The position numbers and the translations under genes were made by a program. DNA of 64,000 nucleotides from Promethearchaeota archaeon (lineage in GTDB: Archaea > Asgardarchaeota > Lokiarchaeia > Sigyniarchaeales > SOKP01), in NCBI GenBank assembly GCA_016840165.1, contig JAEOSU010000038.1, positions 1 through 64,000 on the forward strand. Reading direction: 5' to 3'. Below the pieces are notes generated by a model. That model did no database searches. It had not been told where the DNA came from and saw only the letters and a program-made list of their open reading frames with translations. Each line of letters begins with the position of its first letter. Position 1 is the stretch's first letter. Of this stretch, positions 1 to 8,640 are shown piece after piece.

Positions 1-953
1 ATCCTAAATCTATATACTTTCTTACCTAATCCAGTAAGTACTAGAAATGCAGTAAGAATCATCAATAAAACATCAATTAAAGCCCTAAAAATATCAATTC
101 CAATAGCAAACGACACAGAGCGAAATGAATTTATAAAACTAAAGGATCGAAACCAGAGAACTAACCATATTAGCATATAAAAAATTGAAGAAAATATATT
201 TGGCGTATTATTTTTTCTACTTTTAATATAAAGAAAAATTAAGCGATATGAAGTTAATACAATAATAGCGAAGACAACAATATTCCAGCCATTAAACCAA
301 TAAAGAGGCTCTACTGAATAAGTGGGAGGTTGAGGTTCAAAAAAATATAAAAAACCAAAGTATGTTCCTATTTGAATTAATACTGGTGTGATCAAAGCAA
401 TTAATAAAAATACAATAGATAATATCTCAGTTTTTTTTGATGAATAATCATTATCGATAAGTTTATTGTCTATATTTACAGAAATATTTTCAAATCCAGT
501 TTTAATAAAGAAAATTTGGATAATGTTCCATCCGAAGTAAAGAATGATATAGAAGCCCGGAAGAATATAATCCCATCCCAGAAACTGAATTGGCAATTGA
601 CTAGAAGAGCCAAAAAGGAAATAAAGCAATATTGTAATAGCAGAAAGTATAAAAATAACTAATAGGAACAAAGTTTTTTTCACTTGGTCTTTTTTCTCTT
701 CAGAAAATAAGGTTCTCTCCATCTGAGGAACTCTTCCAATAAAGATAAGAATTAAAAAAGTAAGTGCAAAAGAACTTATAATAAATAAAACAGCATTTCC
801 AAATCCTTGTATCGGATTAAAACTAAGAACAATACAAGAAAGTAGAATTACAATGAAACAGATCGAATATACAGCATGACTCATGCTAAATATGTTGTGA
901 AATGTTAACTGAATTTTTTCTTTAAAATTTAAATCCTTATCAATTTTGGTCAT
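1..953 (-). CDS. Polytopic membrane protein, 3' end outside window
   Basis: Open frame on the minus strand starting at ATG 953 and still open at base 3, so the C-terminus lies beyond the left edge; about 317 residues are visible. After a charged N-terminus (MTKIDKDLNFKEK) the protein is a series of long hydrophobic segments, for example around residues 27-70, 82-105, 110-130 and 165-190, separated by short loops. I count seven or more likely membrane spans. I recognise no catalytic motif and cannot assign a family. The gene is divergent from the surface protein at 1123, and the shared 169-bp gap holds AT-rich promoter-like DNA including a TATA-like TTTTATATAT near 1044 for the plus-strand gene. 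Confidence 0.7.
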   Translation of the reverse strand, partial: MTKIDKDLNFKEKIQLTFHNIFSMSHAVYSICFIVILLSCIVLSFNPIQGFGNAVLFIISSFALTFLILIFIGRVPQMERTLFSEEKKDQVKKTLFLLVIFILSAITILLYFLFGSSSQLPIQFLGWDYILPGFYIILYFGWNIIQIFFIKTGFENISVNIDNKLIDNDYSSKKTEILSIVFLLIALITPVLIQIGTYFGFLYFFEPQPPTYSVEPLYWFNGWNIVVFAIIVLTSYRLIFLYIKSRKNNTPNIFSSIFYMLIWLVLWFRSFSFINSFRSVSFAIGIDIFRALIDVLLMILTAFLVLTGLGKKVYRFR

Positions 954-1122
954 ATTATTATTCTCACCACATTCATTAATAAAAAATTTGATCAATTATT
1001 GCATTTTTAAAGAAGGGTTAATTTGGAGAATTTTGTATAGATAATTTTATATATCAAAATGAGTATTTAAAATCTATTTACAATAAAAAACGTATTTATC
1101 AAAAAATTAGAGTTAACTACAT

Positions 1123-3369
1123 ATGAAACATATAAAACTAAGAAAATTTATTTATATTCTTATTTCAATGCTACTTTTCTTGAATATCGCTGGTTTTGTT
1201 TTAAGTAATCTAAATCCAAATCGGACATTGCTAAATGATGACATAAATATTCCTCAAACCTCACAGTTTATCTCAAAAAATATAAGAGTAGCGATATATG
1301 ATGAAGCAAATACCACTACACCATCATATACAGGAGTTGGGCTTTTAACAAACAATCATTCTCTTATTCAAGCTGCTTTAATAGCTGCTGGATATGATGT
1401 AACTCCCCTTACAACCAATCAAATCTATAATCATGAATTAAGAACAGCTGACTATGATGTATTTATAATGGCTGATCACTTACCTAGAGAAAATATTACA
1501 AATTATGTTAAAGAGTTTTGGCTAGGTGGCGGAGCTTTATTATCAATTGAAAGCGCTCTTAGCTATATTTGCTATGCGGGAATTTTACCTCCAGAATCTG
1601 CTGGTGATGATGGATATACAACATATTGGACTTACCAATTTTCAACAGATCAAAACATTACAGCACGTCACCCCGTTTCAAAATCTTATGCTCTTAATGA
1701 TACTTTTACAATAGATGACTCATTTTCATCAGCTACTTTTAGTTGGACTGCTCTTCAGGGCACAAGTATCGCAAATGAAGTAGTAAAAATTGCTACAAGA
1801 CCTGGACTCCCTAATGCTGCCACAGTAGTTGCTTTTGAGCCTCAATCAGCAGGAGGTAAGGTTGTACACCTGCCAAATATCGGAGATATAGAAGATGATA
1901 TGATTTTAATTGATGCGATTGAATGGCTATGTCCCAGACCGAAAGGGCGTCTACTATTCGATTTAACTCATAAACCTGAATATGGAATCGATCCTTGGGA
2001 TGATCTTTCTGATAATCCTGGTTTTTATGAAATTTGGCGAGATAATCTGGTCAATAGATCATATACAATTGATAAATTGTATCCTTCACCTTTTGGAAAT
2101 CTATCAGCATCAAATTTAGCTCCATATGATGTTTTAATACTTAGTTTTACTGATTATAATTACTCTACATCAGAAATCAACGTAGTTAGAGATTGGGTAG
2201 ATAATGGAGGAGGACTTTTTATAATTGGAGACCAACATGACTATCAACCTCATAAAACACTAGCTTTAAATGATTTATTAACTCATTTTGATATATCATT
2301 TAATGAGACTAGCGATGGCACCAATACCGTCACAGAAGTTTTTAATCATCCGATAAATGAAGGAGTCTCTCAAATTACTGCCCTCGCTCCAGGTTTGGTC
2401 AATATAGATGGCAATGCTTTTCCCATTTTAGGTAACGATCTATCAAATATCATTGTAGGGGGCGAAGAGTATGGTGGTGGTAGGATAGTTCTAAATGCAG
2501 ATCTAGCAACTTTAAGGGATTCAGGTATAGAAGATTTTGATAGCCTTCAATTCGGTATTAATCTTGTAAATTGGTTAACTGCGGATGATGCAGAAATATT
2601 GGTATTTGTATATGAACACTCAAGTCCAGATCCAAACGATAATATATATAGGAGTCCTATAGCTACTGCTTTAAACGATCTAGGATGCCCATTTTATATG
2701 ACATTTGATGAGACTTACTTAAATTTAAGTCTCACTGATACTTCATATAAATTAGTCATAATTGATAATGTTATGAATTATATAATGGATACAGTGGGCG
2801 TAACTCTGTTAGAATTCTTAAAATCTGGTGGTTATCTTATTTTGAATACTTGGGAGTATCGCACAGCAACATATAATTATCTATGGGATTATTTAGGCTT
2901 TAGTTACGCTGGAAATTACTTTAATGTACCACAAACAATAAATATTTGGGATACAAATCATCCTATATTTAAAACCCCTGCAGATTATGGAGCAACTACC
3001 ATAGAAACATCATTAAATTTTGCTGGTACAGATTATACTAATTTAACTTTACACAGCAATGCAACTGGAATTGCTGGCTTAACTTCTTCGGCAAACTCTA
3101 GCACGGCTGCTATAATTCTTGGTGCTAACGGTCGTGCTATAACGAATGCAATGCACTTAACTGAATATTATGATGATACAGATGATTCAACGTATCCTGA
3201 CGCATTAGAAATATGGGAAAATGAGATTGCTTATATGGTAGACTTAATGACACCGGTTATAACACCAGGCGGAGGAATTCCGGGTTTTGAAATAGGAACA
3301 TTTTTGCTAGTGACATTTTCTACGATAGGAGTTATTTCTGTTATATCTATAATGAAGAAAAAAAATTAA
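1123..3369 (+). CDS. Surface protein with three Rossmann-like (GATase1/DUF4350-type) repeats and C-terminal anchor
   Basis: 748 residues. Residues 1-29 are a signal peptide (KLRKFIYILISMLLFLNIAG). Three similar alpha/beta units follow, at about 50-150, 270-375 and 500-600. Each has a hydrophobic strand, a segment like 'YDVFIMAD', 'YDVLILSF' or 'YKLVIIDN', and a Gly-rich 'GGGALLSIES', 'GGGLFIIGDQ' or 'SGGYLILNTW' turn. This pattern resembles class I glutamine-amidotransferase-like or DUF4350 folds; no Cys-His catalytic pair is evident, so a non-enzymatic or binding role is possible. The C-terminus GGIPGFEIGTFLL, a hydrophobic span and IMKKKN resembles archaeal PGF-CTERM-type sorting anchors. 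The protein probably sits on the outer face of the cell. Substrate unknown. Confidence 0.8.
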   Translation: MKHIKLRKFIYILISMLLFLNIAGFVLSNLNPNRTLLNDDINIPQTSQFISKNIRVAIYDEANTTTPSYTGVGLLTNNHSLIQAALIAAGYDVTPLTTNQIYNHELRTADYDVFIMADHLPRENITNYVKEFWLGGGALLSIESALSYICYAGILPPESAGDDGYTTYWTYQFSTDQNITARHPVSKSYALNDTFTIDDSFSSATFSWTALQGTSIANEVVKIATRPGLPNAATVVAFEPQSAGGKVVHLPNIGDIEDDMILIDAIEWLCPRPKGRLLFDLTHKPEYGIDPWDDLSDNPGFYEIWRDNLVNRSYTIDKLYPSPFGNLSASNLAPYDVLILSFTDYNYSTSEINVVRDWVDNGGGLFIIGDQHDYQPHKTLALNDLLTHFDISFNETSDGTNTVTEVFNHPINEGVSQITALAPGLVNIDGNAFPILGNDLSNIIVGGEEYGGGRIVLNADLATLRDSGIEDFDSLQFGINLVNWLTADDAEILVFVYEHSSPDPNDNIYRSPIATALNDLGCPFYMTFDETYLNLSLTDTSYKLVIIDNVMNYIMDTVGVTLLEFLKSGGYLILNTWEYRTATYNYLWDYLGFSYAGNYFNVPQTINIWDTNHPIFKTPADYGATTIETSLNFAGTDYTNLTLHSNATGIAGLTSSANSSTAAIILGANGRAITNAMHLTEYYDDTDDSTYPDALEIWENEIAYMVDLMTPVITPGGGIPGFEIGTFLLVTFSTIGVISVISIMKKKN

Positions 3370-3370
3370 T

Positions 3371-3392
3371 CTCTTTTTTTTTATTTTATTCT
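3371..3392 (+). terminator. T-tract terminator between convergent genes
   Basis: Right after the surface-protein stop is CTC followed by nine T and then TTATTTTATTC. Uninterrupted T runs are the usual archaeal transcription terminator. It overlaps the 3' end of the convergent SagB-type gene. Confidence 0.5.
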
Positions 3393-4129
3393 TTTATATG
3401 TCCTAATACCCCAACATAAATAGAGGTTTCATTGATTCCATCAATCTCCAACAGTTGGTTTAACTCATCATCATATATCGCACCGATGGTACAAGCTCCA
3501 AGGTTTAATGCTTCCGCTACTAAATAAAAATTTTGCCCTATGTGTCCTGCATCTAAATATATGTATCTATAGCATCGCTGGGAATATTTCCATTGCGATC
3601 TGTCAATTACTGCTGTCAAGATAAAATTGACACTAGATTTATATGCCATCTCTTGATCCAAGCATCCTTTTGCTACTTCCATTCGAAAATCACCTTTATT
3701 TAGTAATTCAAGATTATGGCTGGCGATATCATAATGATAAACGCCTTGGGATAAATTCGAAACATTATTGATTATTGGATATGTCTCTATTGGATAGAGG
3801 CCTCCCGCAGAAGGGGTAGTTCGAAATGCAAAATTAGGAAACTTACGCGTCAATCCTGTCATTCCATATAACAATAAACTTAATTCCATAATTGATATCG
3901 GAGATGAATTAAAATTACGAGATGATTTCCTATTGGTAATCGCTTTCCAGAATTGAATGCTATCATCAAATTTAGGTTTCGGAAGCTCGACTACATCCAT
4001 TGCATCGGGGTAATTCTTATAAGTTGGAGGTTTATTATCCCAATCCAAATAATGACGTGGTAATTGCCCTCTAATATATTTCGATTTTTTTTGAAACTCA
4101 TCTCCATATGGATCCATACTATCTCCCAT
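3386..4129 (-). CDS. SagB/ThcOx-type FMN nitroreductase
   Basis: 247 residues. Features of the SagB/ThcOx branch of the nitroreductase fold: the FMN-phosphate motif RKSSRNF (about residues 67-73), 'LSLLLYGMTGLTR', the SagB signature TTPSAGGLYPIETY (about 103-116), and the C-terminal 'GHIGQNFYLVAEALNLGACTIG' segment that forms the FMN/dimer region. SagB proteins oxidise azoline rings in peptide natural products, but stand-alone archaeal homologues have no known substrate. No cyclodehydratase (YcaO) or precursor peptide is visible nearby, so a RiPP role is not supported. ATG 4129 is used; ATG 4117 (MDPYGD) has a GGAG element 5 nt upstream and may be the true start. Confidence 0.85.
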   Translation of the reverse strand: MGDSMDPYGDEFQKKSKYIRGQLPRHYLDWDNKPPTYKNYPDAMDVVELPKPKFDDSIQFWKAITNRKSSRNFNSSPISIMELSLLLYGMTGLTRKFPNFAFRTTPSAGGLYPIETYPIINNVSNLSQGVYHYDIASHNLELLNKGDFRMEVAKGCLDQEMAYKSSVNFILTAVIDRSQWKYSQRCYRYIYLDAGHIGQNFYLVAEALNLGACTIGAIYDDELNQLLEIDGINETSIYVGVLGHIKE

Positions 4130-4197
4130 AACTAAAATGAGTTTAATTAATTTTAAAATATTGAGCTAATAAATTAAAAATAAAGTAATTAAGAATT

Positions 4198-4206
4198 AAA
4201 AAAAAA
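4198..4206 (-). terminator. T9 terminator after the sulfur/Hdr gene cluster
   Basis: A run of nine A on the plus strand is a T9 tract on the coding strand, 12 nt beyond the stop of the last tusA gene. It marks the probable end of the long minus-strand transcript. Confidence 0.5.
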
Positions 4207-4217
4207 TAATTGACACA

Positions 4218-4457
4218 TTATTTTACTGCTTCAAAATAGATGTGCCATTGTTCTTCGTCTTCGATAAAATCGGTCCCTAAATGCTTATGTTTCGTTTGTT
4301 TTAATAAATCTCTTGGAACAGACTCACTAGCTGGTTTGTAATCGGTTATGACCTTCAACACAGTACCTGGTCGCATTTTCATAAGCTGTTTTTTTGTTTT
4401 GAGGGCTGGTACAGGGCAAACTAATCCACAAACATTTAATTCCATATCAAAATTCAT
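4218..4457 (-). CDS. tusA: TusA-family sulfur carrier protein (second copy)
   Basis: 79 residues from ATG 4457. This start was preferred over ATG 4472 because AGAGG lies 6 nt upstream of it. TusA/SirA fold: LNVCGLVCPVPALKTKKQL carries the CPxP motif, whose Cys accepts persulfide sulfur; the 'VLKVITDYKPASESVPRDLL' strand-helix follows. TusA proteins pass sulfane sulfur between proteins. This copy is the last gene of the Hdr cluster, 34 nt after the FrhB-GltD chimera, while a second TusA (13870-14094) is the first. The extra Cys three residues before the CPxP Cys (C-G-L-V-C) is unusual and could form an intramolecular disulfide or trisulfide. Confidence 0.88.
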   Translation of the reverse strand: MNFDMELNVCGLVCPVPALKTKKQLMKMRPGTVLKVITDYKPASESVPRDLLKQTKHKHLGTDFIEDEEQWHIYFEAVK

Positions 4458-4491
4458 ATTTTTTCCTCTCATTTAATTTTTTTAATAAAAT

Positions 4492-6960
4492 TTAAGATTC
4501 ACACAATAGTGTGAAAATGGGTTCATCTCTTCCTTGATCAACTTTCATTTCAAGTTTCATCATCTGTGTTAATCGAAGAGCTTCATATCGTACTTTTTTC
4601 GAGTCTAAGTTCAAGTTTTTTGCAATTTCGCTGATGGTCCCTATTCCTTGAGTAGTGATGTAGTCAAATACTTGTTGTCTGGGTGTTTTTTCAAAAGTCA
4701 TTAATTCTCGTTTTGATTTGAGATTTATCGCTTTGTTTAGCTCCTCTTCGTTTACTTCTCCTTTTTCAAATAAACCCGATTCAATTGCACTCTCTACTAT
4801 TTCCTTACCCCTTTCAGTCCACACCACAACAGTTGTATAACCTTTTTGGGAACCAACCTCTCCTGCGGTTAAATCTGAATAGATTGCAGGAAAGTCTTGA
4901 CAGTGACTACAAAAATGATTACAACTTAAGCATCTACGGGCTTCTTGTAAAGCCATATCCTCATTAAACATTTGATCTATTTCTTCAAAGCTCCAGTTGA
5001 TCTCTTGCGTTGCCTCCTCTAAAGATTCAGGTTTTAATGAATAATCTTTTGGGGGTTTCTTAGGACCAGTAAAGAAAGAATTTACTTTCTTATATCGTCC
5101 TTCTGTTAAACTTTCTCCTTTTAGATATTTATCAATTGAAATAGCAGCTTCTTTTCCGTGAGCAATCGCTGCTATAGCAACCGCTTTTGAATTGTTAATG
5201 ATATCACCACCGGCAAATACTCCAGAAATATTTGTCTCAAAAGTAACTTCATTGACTTTAATTTTATTTCGTTCTTTTTCAAGTTTATTTTCTGTTGCAG
5301 CGTCAATTTGATCAAAATCCACTGCCTGGCCTACTGCAATAACAATTGAGTCTACTGGAATCTTATAATCCGAACCGTCCACTTTATTAAGAGCCTTTCT
5401 GCCATTTTCATCAGGAGCTCCCCATTCAATCTGATAGCAATTTAAAACTAATTTACTATCTTCACTTTGTGTGATTTTAGAGGTCGAAGTTTTAAAGTGA
5501 TATTTCATAAAGTTCATCTCGTTATCGGGGATATCCTTCAATACTAATTCTAATTGTTCTTCAGACATGATATCCACTAAATGCACTTTCTCAGCACCCA
5601 AACGTAAAGCGGTTTGGGCTACATCAACGGCTACTGGACCACCACCAATGATTCCTAATGTTTTTCCCTTGAATTCTTCATTATTTTCCCAATAACGATA
5701 TTTCCTATCCATCAGAAAACTAATCGCAACATGAACATTTGGGAGATCATCACCTTCTAAATGAAGAGTTCGAGGCTTATATTGCCCAGTAGCAATAAAA
5801 AACGCTTCAAACCCATCATTTTTCAAATCCTCGATGGTCATCTCAGGACCTAATGAGCTATTCAGAACTACTTTAACTCCCGATTCAACTATCCTTTCAA
5901 CATCATAGTCTAAAACGTAATTTGGTAAACGAAATTGTGGTACTCCGAATCGAAGCATCCCTCCAGTTTTATCAGTTTTTTCAAATATTGTGGGAGCGTA
6001 TCCTATTTGCCTTAAATAATATGCTGCGGTCAATCCCGCGGGTCCAGAACCAATAATAGCAATCTTTTTAGCATTTTTGTCTATTTTTGGTTTCTTTCTT
6101 GCTTTTGTGGAATTTTCGATTTCCCATTCAGTTACGAATTTTTTTAATTCTCTAATCGCGACAGGATGATCATCTCCTATTAATGTACATCCATGCTCGC
6201 ATTCATTTGTACAAATTCTTCCACAAATTGAAGGTAATGGATTATTTTGACGGATTAAATCTACCGCTTCTTGATACTTTCCTTGTCGAATCAATGAAAT
6301 ATAACCTTGAGCATTTACCCCAGAAGGACACCCATTGCAGCATGGAGAACAGACGATCCCCTTATCAGTAAGTTCAGTTCGCATATGAGAGTTGCAGAAA
6401 AGTCCGAATTTAAATATTTCACGGTTCATTTCTTCTTCTAATTCCGCAGCACCTCGAATCTCACAAGGAACTCCTACAATACCTACTGGTTCTGAGGTTT
6501 CTCCTACAAGTTTCACCAATTTTTCAAGTACTCCAGAACGCCCATAAACCACGCCTGCTTTTTCAACGACTTCTTTTGGATCCGATACTATATCTGCTTC
6601 TGGTTTTTCTTCTATCTCTTGTACCATCACAATCTCAGCTAACTCCTTATTATCTAGCAAGGATTTTGCTAAGGTAGTAACTACTCCACCACTAGCTGCT
6701 TTTGCTAAAATTTCAGGATTTTTACTTCTAAGTGAGTATATAGCTTTTGGCTTCTGTTTTTCAAACTTTTTCTGAATAACTTGGGGACAATTCTGATAAC
6801 ATTTCCCACAGTCTTGTCCTTCACGTTCTAAAATACAATAATCTTTAAGAACAGGGCGTCTAACTTCCATTTCAATATGCTTACACGACCCCACACAGAG
6901 ACCGCATCCCTGGCATAAACCAGCGTCTATTATTTCACTTTTTAATAGTTCAAAACTCAT
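4492..6960 (-). CDS. Ferredoxin-FrhB protein interrupted by a GltD-like flavoprotein, with C-terminal winged helix
   Basis: 822 residues. Order of parts: two [4Fe-4S] ferredoxin-like sites (Cys16, 19, 22, 26 and Cys42/51/54/58); FrhB/FdhB N-terminal domain (about 70-200, with SGGVVTTLAKSLL and GVPCEIRGAAEL); then a complete GltD-like unit (about 204-672) with its Cys-rich N-terminus (CSPCCNGCPSG, CGRICTNECEHGC), FAD motif IIGSGPAGLTAAYYL and NAD(P) motif IIGGGPVAVDVAQ. The FrhB C-terminal part then resumes (about 683-752: CSHCQDFPAIYSDLTAGEVG, then TTVVVWTERG), and residues 756-822 look like a winged helix. So GltD seems inserted inside FrhB. FrhB domains usually oxidise F420H2 through FAD and GltD domains usually use NAD(P)H. 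In this Hdr cluster the protein probably delivers electrons to the MvhD/HdrA complex; which cofactor is used is not decidable from sequence. Confidence 0.88.
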   Translation of the reverse strand: MSFELLKSEIIDAGLCQGCGLCVGSCKHIEMEVRRPVLKDYCILEREGQDCGKCYQNCPQVIQKKFEKQKPKAIYSLRSKNPEILAKAASGGVVTTLAKSLLDNKELAEIVMVQEIEEKPEADIVSDPKEVVEKAGVVYGRSGVLEKLVKLVGETSEPVGIVGVPCEIRGAAELEEEMNREIFKFGLFCNSHMRTELTDKGIVCSPCCNGCPSGVNAQGYISLIRQGKYQEAVDLIRQNNPLPSICGRICTNECEHGCTLIGDDHPVAIRELKKFVTEWEIENSTKARKKPKIDKNAKKIAIIGSGPAGLTAAYYLRQIGYAPTIFEKTDKTGGMLRFGVPQFRLPNYVLDYDVERIVESGVKVVLNSSLGPEMTIEDLKNDGFEAFFIATGQYKPRTLHLEGDDLPNVHVAISFLMDRKYRYWENNEEFKGKTLGIIGGGPVAVDVAQTALRLGAEKVHLVDIMSEEQLELVLKDIPDNEMNFMKYHFKTSTSKITQSEDSKLVLNCYQIEWGAPDENGRKALNKVDGSDYKIPVDSIVIAVGQAVDFDQIDAATENKLEKERNKIKVNEVTFETNISGVFAGGDIINNSKAVAIAAIAHGKEAAISIDKYLKGESLTEGRYKKVNSFFTGPKKPPKDYSLKPESLEEATQEINWSFEEIDQMFNEDMALQEARRCLSCNHFCSHCQDFPAIYSDLTAGEVGSQKGYTTVVVWTERGKEIVESAIESGLFEKGEVNEEELNKAINLKSKRELMTFEKTPRQQVFDYITTQGIGTISEIAKNLNLDSKKVRYEALRLTQMMKLEMKVDQGRDEPIFTLLCES

Positions 6961-6962
6961 TT

Positions 6963-8198
6963 TTATCCCTCTTTGATTGTAATTTCTTTAATTACTCCTT
7001 TTGGATCAATACTATAGTTTAAAGACCCATTTTTATAGGTCCCTTCTGCTACTTCAAAAATATGACTTTTGTAGCTTTCAAAATCCTCATTATCATCAAT
7101 TTTCTGTTTAAATCCACCAAAATACACATTAGACAGATTCATGTTTCCAGCAATCTTTCGGATTTTTTCAGTTGTTTCTTTATATTTTTGAGCATCTTTA
7201 TTATTCGTAGCTTCAATTAATTCTGTTTCTAATTCTAATAATTCGCTACGATACTTTTTCGTTTGTTCACTGATTTCTATATTATTCGCTTTTTCATAAG
7301 TTTCAATAATTTTAAGTATTAATGAAATTGATTTATTTCCACCTAATAATCCCGCAATAAGGGGTAATTCTTCGATTAATCTTCCAGTAAAAACATCTTG
7401 AAGTAAATCACCAGAAGATTGCATTCTTCCCCTTGGTAAACCTGAAGTTGGTAAGGTAAATCGAAAGAAATTTCCAAGAATGTCTGGTAAACTATCCGTT
7501 ACATCATCTTCAGCATCCGCAAGTTTGTCAGTAGCTCCTTTTTCAGAATGCTCGGTAGCCATTTCAATATTTCCCATAAGTGTGCCAAACATTCCCAACA
7601 TACGGACTCCAGATCTTTCTACCATAGGTTTGCACCCTCTACACGGAGTATTATAATCGATACACCTTTCTTTGCATTCTTTTGCAATAAATCCATTACA
7701 AAGAAATCCTAAATCATTAAAGCAAGTTTCATTATCTTCAATCTCAATTTGTCTATTTACAGAGTCAAGATATTCACAGGTTGCTCTCCGCTTACATGCA
7801 TTACAAAGTGGTCTGTTCTCTCGCGATTCTTCACCGTTTATTGCTGCAATTAGTTCCTCTATTTCCCCTAAACAACCATCTACAGTAATCTCATTAGAAA
7901 CGAAGTTTTTTAACGGAGTGACTTGATGACCTTTTTGATTTGCTAATGCAAAGATTCCTCCTGTTGTAGTGCAATCCCCAAATGCAATAATTCTTTCAGC
8001 ATTGTTTTGGATATTTTGAACGGAATCTAAATCATTCGGTAATAAATATCCAGTAATTATTGCAACATCCATAGATTCTGCTTTCCACTCGTGAGGATTG
8101 GAAATGAATTCTACCTTAATATTATCCTCTAGCTTTAATAATAAAGTTTCATAGAAACATTTATTACAACCATTAAATTGAAATATTTTAACATCCAT
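6963..8198 (-). CDS. Orphan NiFe-hydrogenase small-subunit-like (MvhG/NuoB-like) iron-sulfur protein
   Basis: 411 residues. The N-terminal about 115 residues follow the NuoB/hydrogenase small-subunit fold with the four proximal-cluster cysteines (Cys11, Cys14 in NGCNKC; Cys76 in FGDC; Cys109 in VDGCLG). A Cys-rich stretch follows (Cys132, 135, 141, 159, 167, 175, 179, 186, 189) that could hold two more [4Fe-4S] clusters. The remaining ~200 residues are mostly helical, with a VRMLGMFGTLMG segment and charged helices. No large subunit with NiFe-binding CxxC pairs is in the window, so hydrogenase activity is not supported; an electron-wire role between the FrhB-GltD protein and MvhD/HdrA is more likely. 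It overlaps the upstream mvhD by 11 nt and lies 2 nt before the FrhB-GltD gene. Confidence 0.8.
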   Translation of the reverse strand: MDVKIFQFNGCNKCFYETLLLKLEDNIKVEFISNPHEWKAESMDVAIITGYLLPNDLDSVQNIQNNAERIIAFGDCTTTGGIFALANQKGHQVTPLKNFVSNEITVDGCLGEIEELIAAINGEESRENRPLCNACKRRATCEYLDSVNRQIEIEDNETCFNDLGFLCNGFIAKECKERCIDYNTPCRGCKPMVERSGVRMLGMFGTLMGNIEMATEHSEKGATDKLADAEDDVTDSLPDILGNFFRFTLPTSGLPRGRMQSSGDLLQDVFTGRLIEELPLIAGLLGGNKSISLILKIIETYEKANNIEISEQTKKYRSELLELETELIEATNNKDAQKYKETTEKIRKIAGNMNLSNVYFGGFKQKIDDNEDFESYKSHIFEVAEGTYKNGSLNYSIDPKGVIKEITIKEG

Positions 8199-8640
8199 AC
8201 TTTATCGTCCCCTCTTCTTTAATTGCTGTGGCTAATCGTTCCACAATATCTTCAAAGTCCCCTACCGCAGTTTCTCCTTCCGCAGCTCTTGAAGTGTACT
8301 GGTTTATGAACTGGTCACTATATCCTAGTTCTTTAAATAACTTTTTCATGAGTTTTATTCTATGCATTGATAATAAGTTTCCATTGAAAAAATGACATGC
8401 CCCTATACAACATCCAACGCATGCAACAGCATCAGCACCGTTATTTAAGGCATCCATAATTTGGATAGGTCCAATTTGACCAGTACATTGAACTCGAACA
8501 ATTCGTATTGCAGGTTCATAAGCCATTCTTGCTACGCCCGCAGTATTTGCTGAGCCTTGACCACATTCATTGCACATAAAAACAACTATGTTTTGAATTT
8601 TCCCTTTTATTTCTTCGTCTATAACTGCACAATCACTCAT
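8188..8640 (-). CDS. mvhD: MvhD, [2Fe-2S] electron-transfer subunit of Hdr complex
   Basis: 150 residues from ATG 8640; this ATG overlaps the hdrA stop as ATGA, and GGAGGTG lies 10 nt upstream. A TTG two codons earlier (8646) is possible. MvhD family: FMCNECG near the start, 'AYEPAIRIVRVQCTGQIGP', then VACVGCCIGACHF. These cysteines (23, 26, 52, 74, 77/78, 82) bind the [2Fe-2S] cluster that links an electron donor to HdrA. In methanogens the donor is the MvhAG hydrogenase or formate dehydrogenase; here the neighbours are an orphan small-subunit-like protein and the FrhB-GltD chimera. Confidence 0.93.
   Translation of the reverse strand: MSDCAVIDEEIKGKIQNIVVFMCNECGQGSANTAGVARMAYEPAIRIVRVQCTGQIGPIQIMDALNNGADAVACVGCCIGACHFFNGNLLSMHRIKLMKKLFKELGYSDQFINQYTSRAAEGETAVGDFEDIVERLATAIKEEGTIKYGC

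Noticed and set aside
3386..4129. RiPP (thiazole/oxazole) biosynthesis locus around the SagB-type gene
   Set aside because: No YcaO cyclodehydratase, E1-like partner or precursor peptide is found; SagB/ThcOx proteins also occur alone.
6963..8198. Functional NiFe hydrogenase
   Set aside because: Only a small-subunit-like protein is present; no large subunit with NiFe-binding cysteines or maturation genes in the window.
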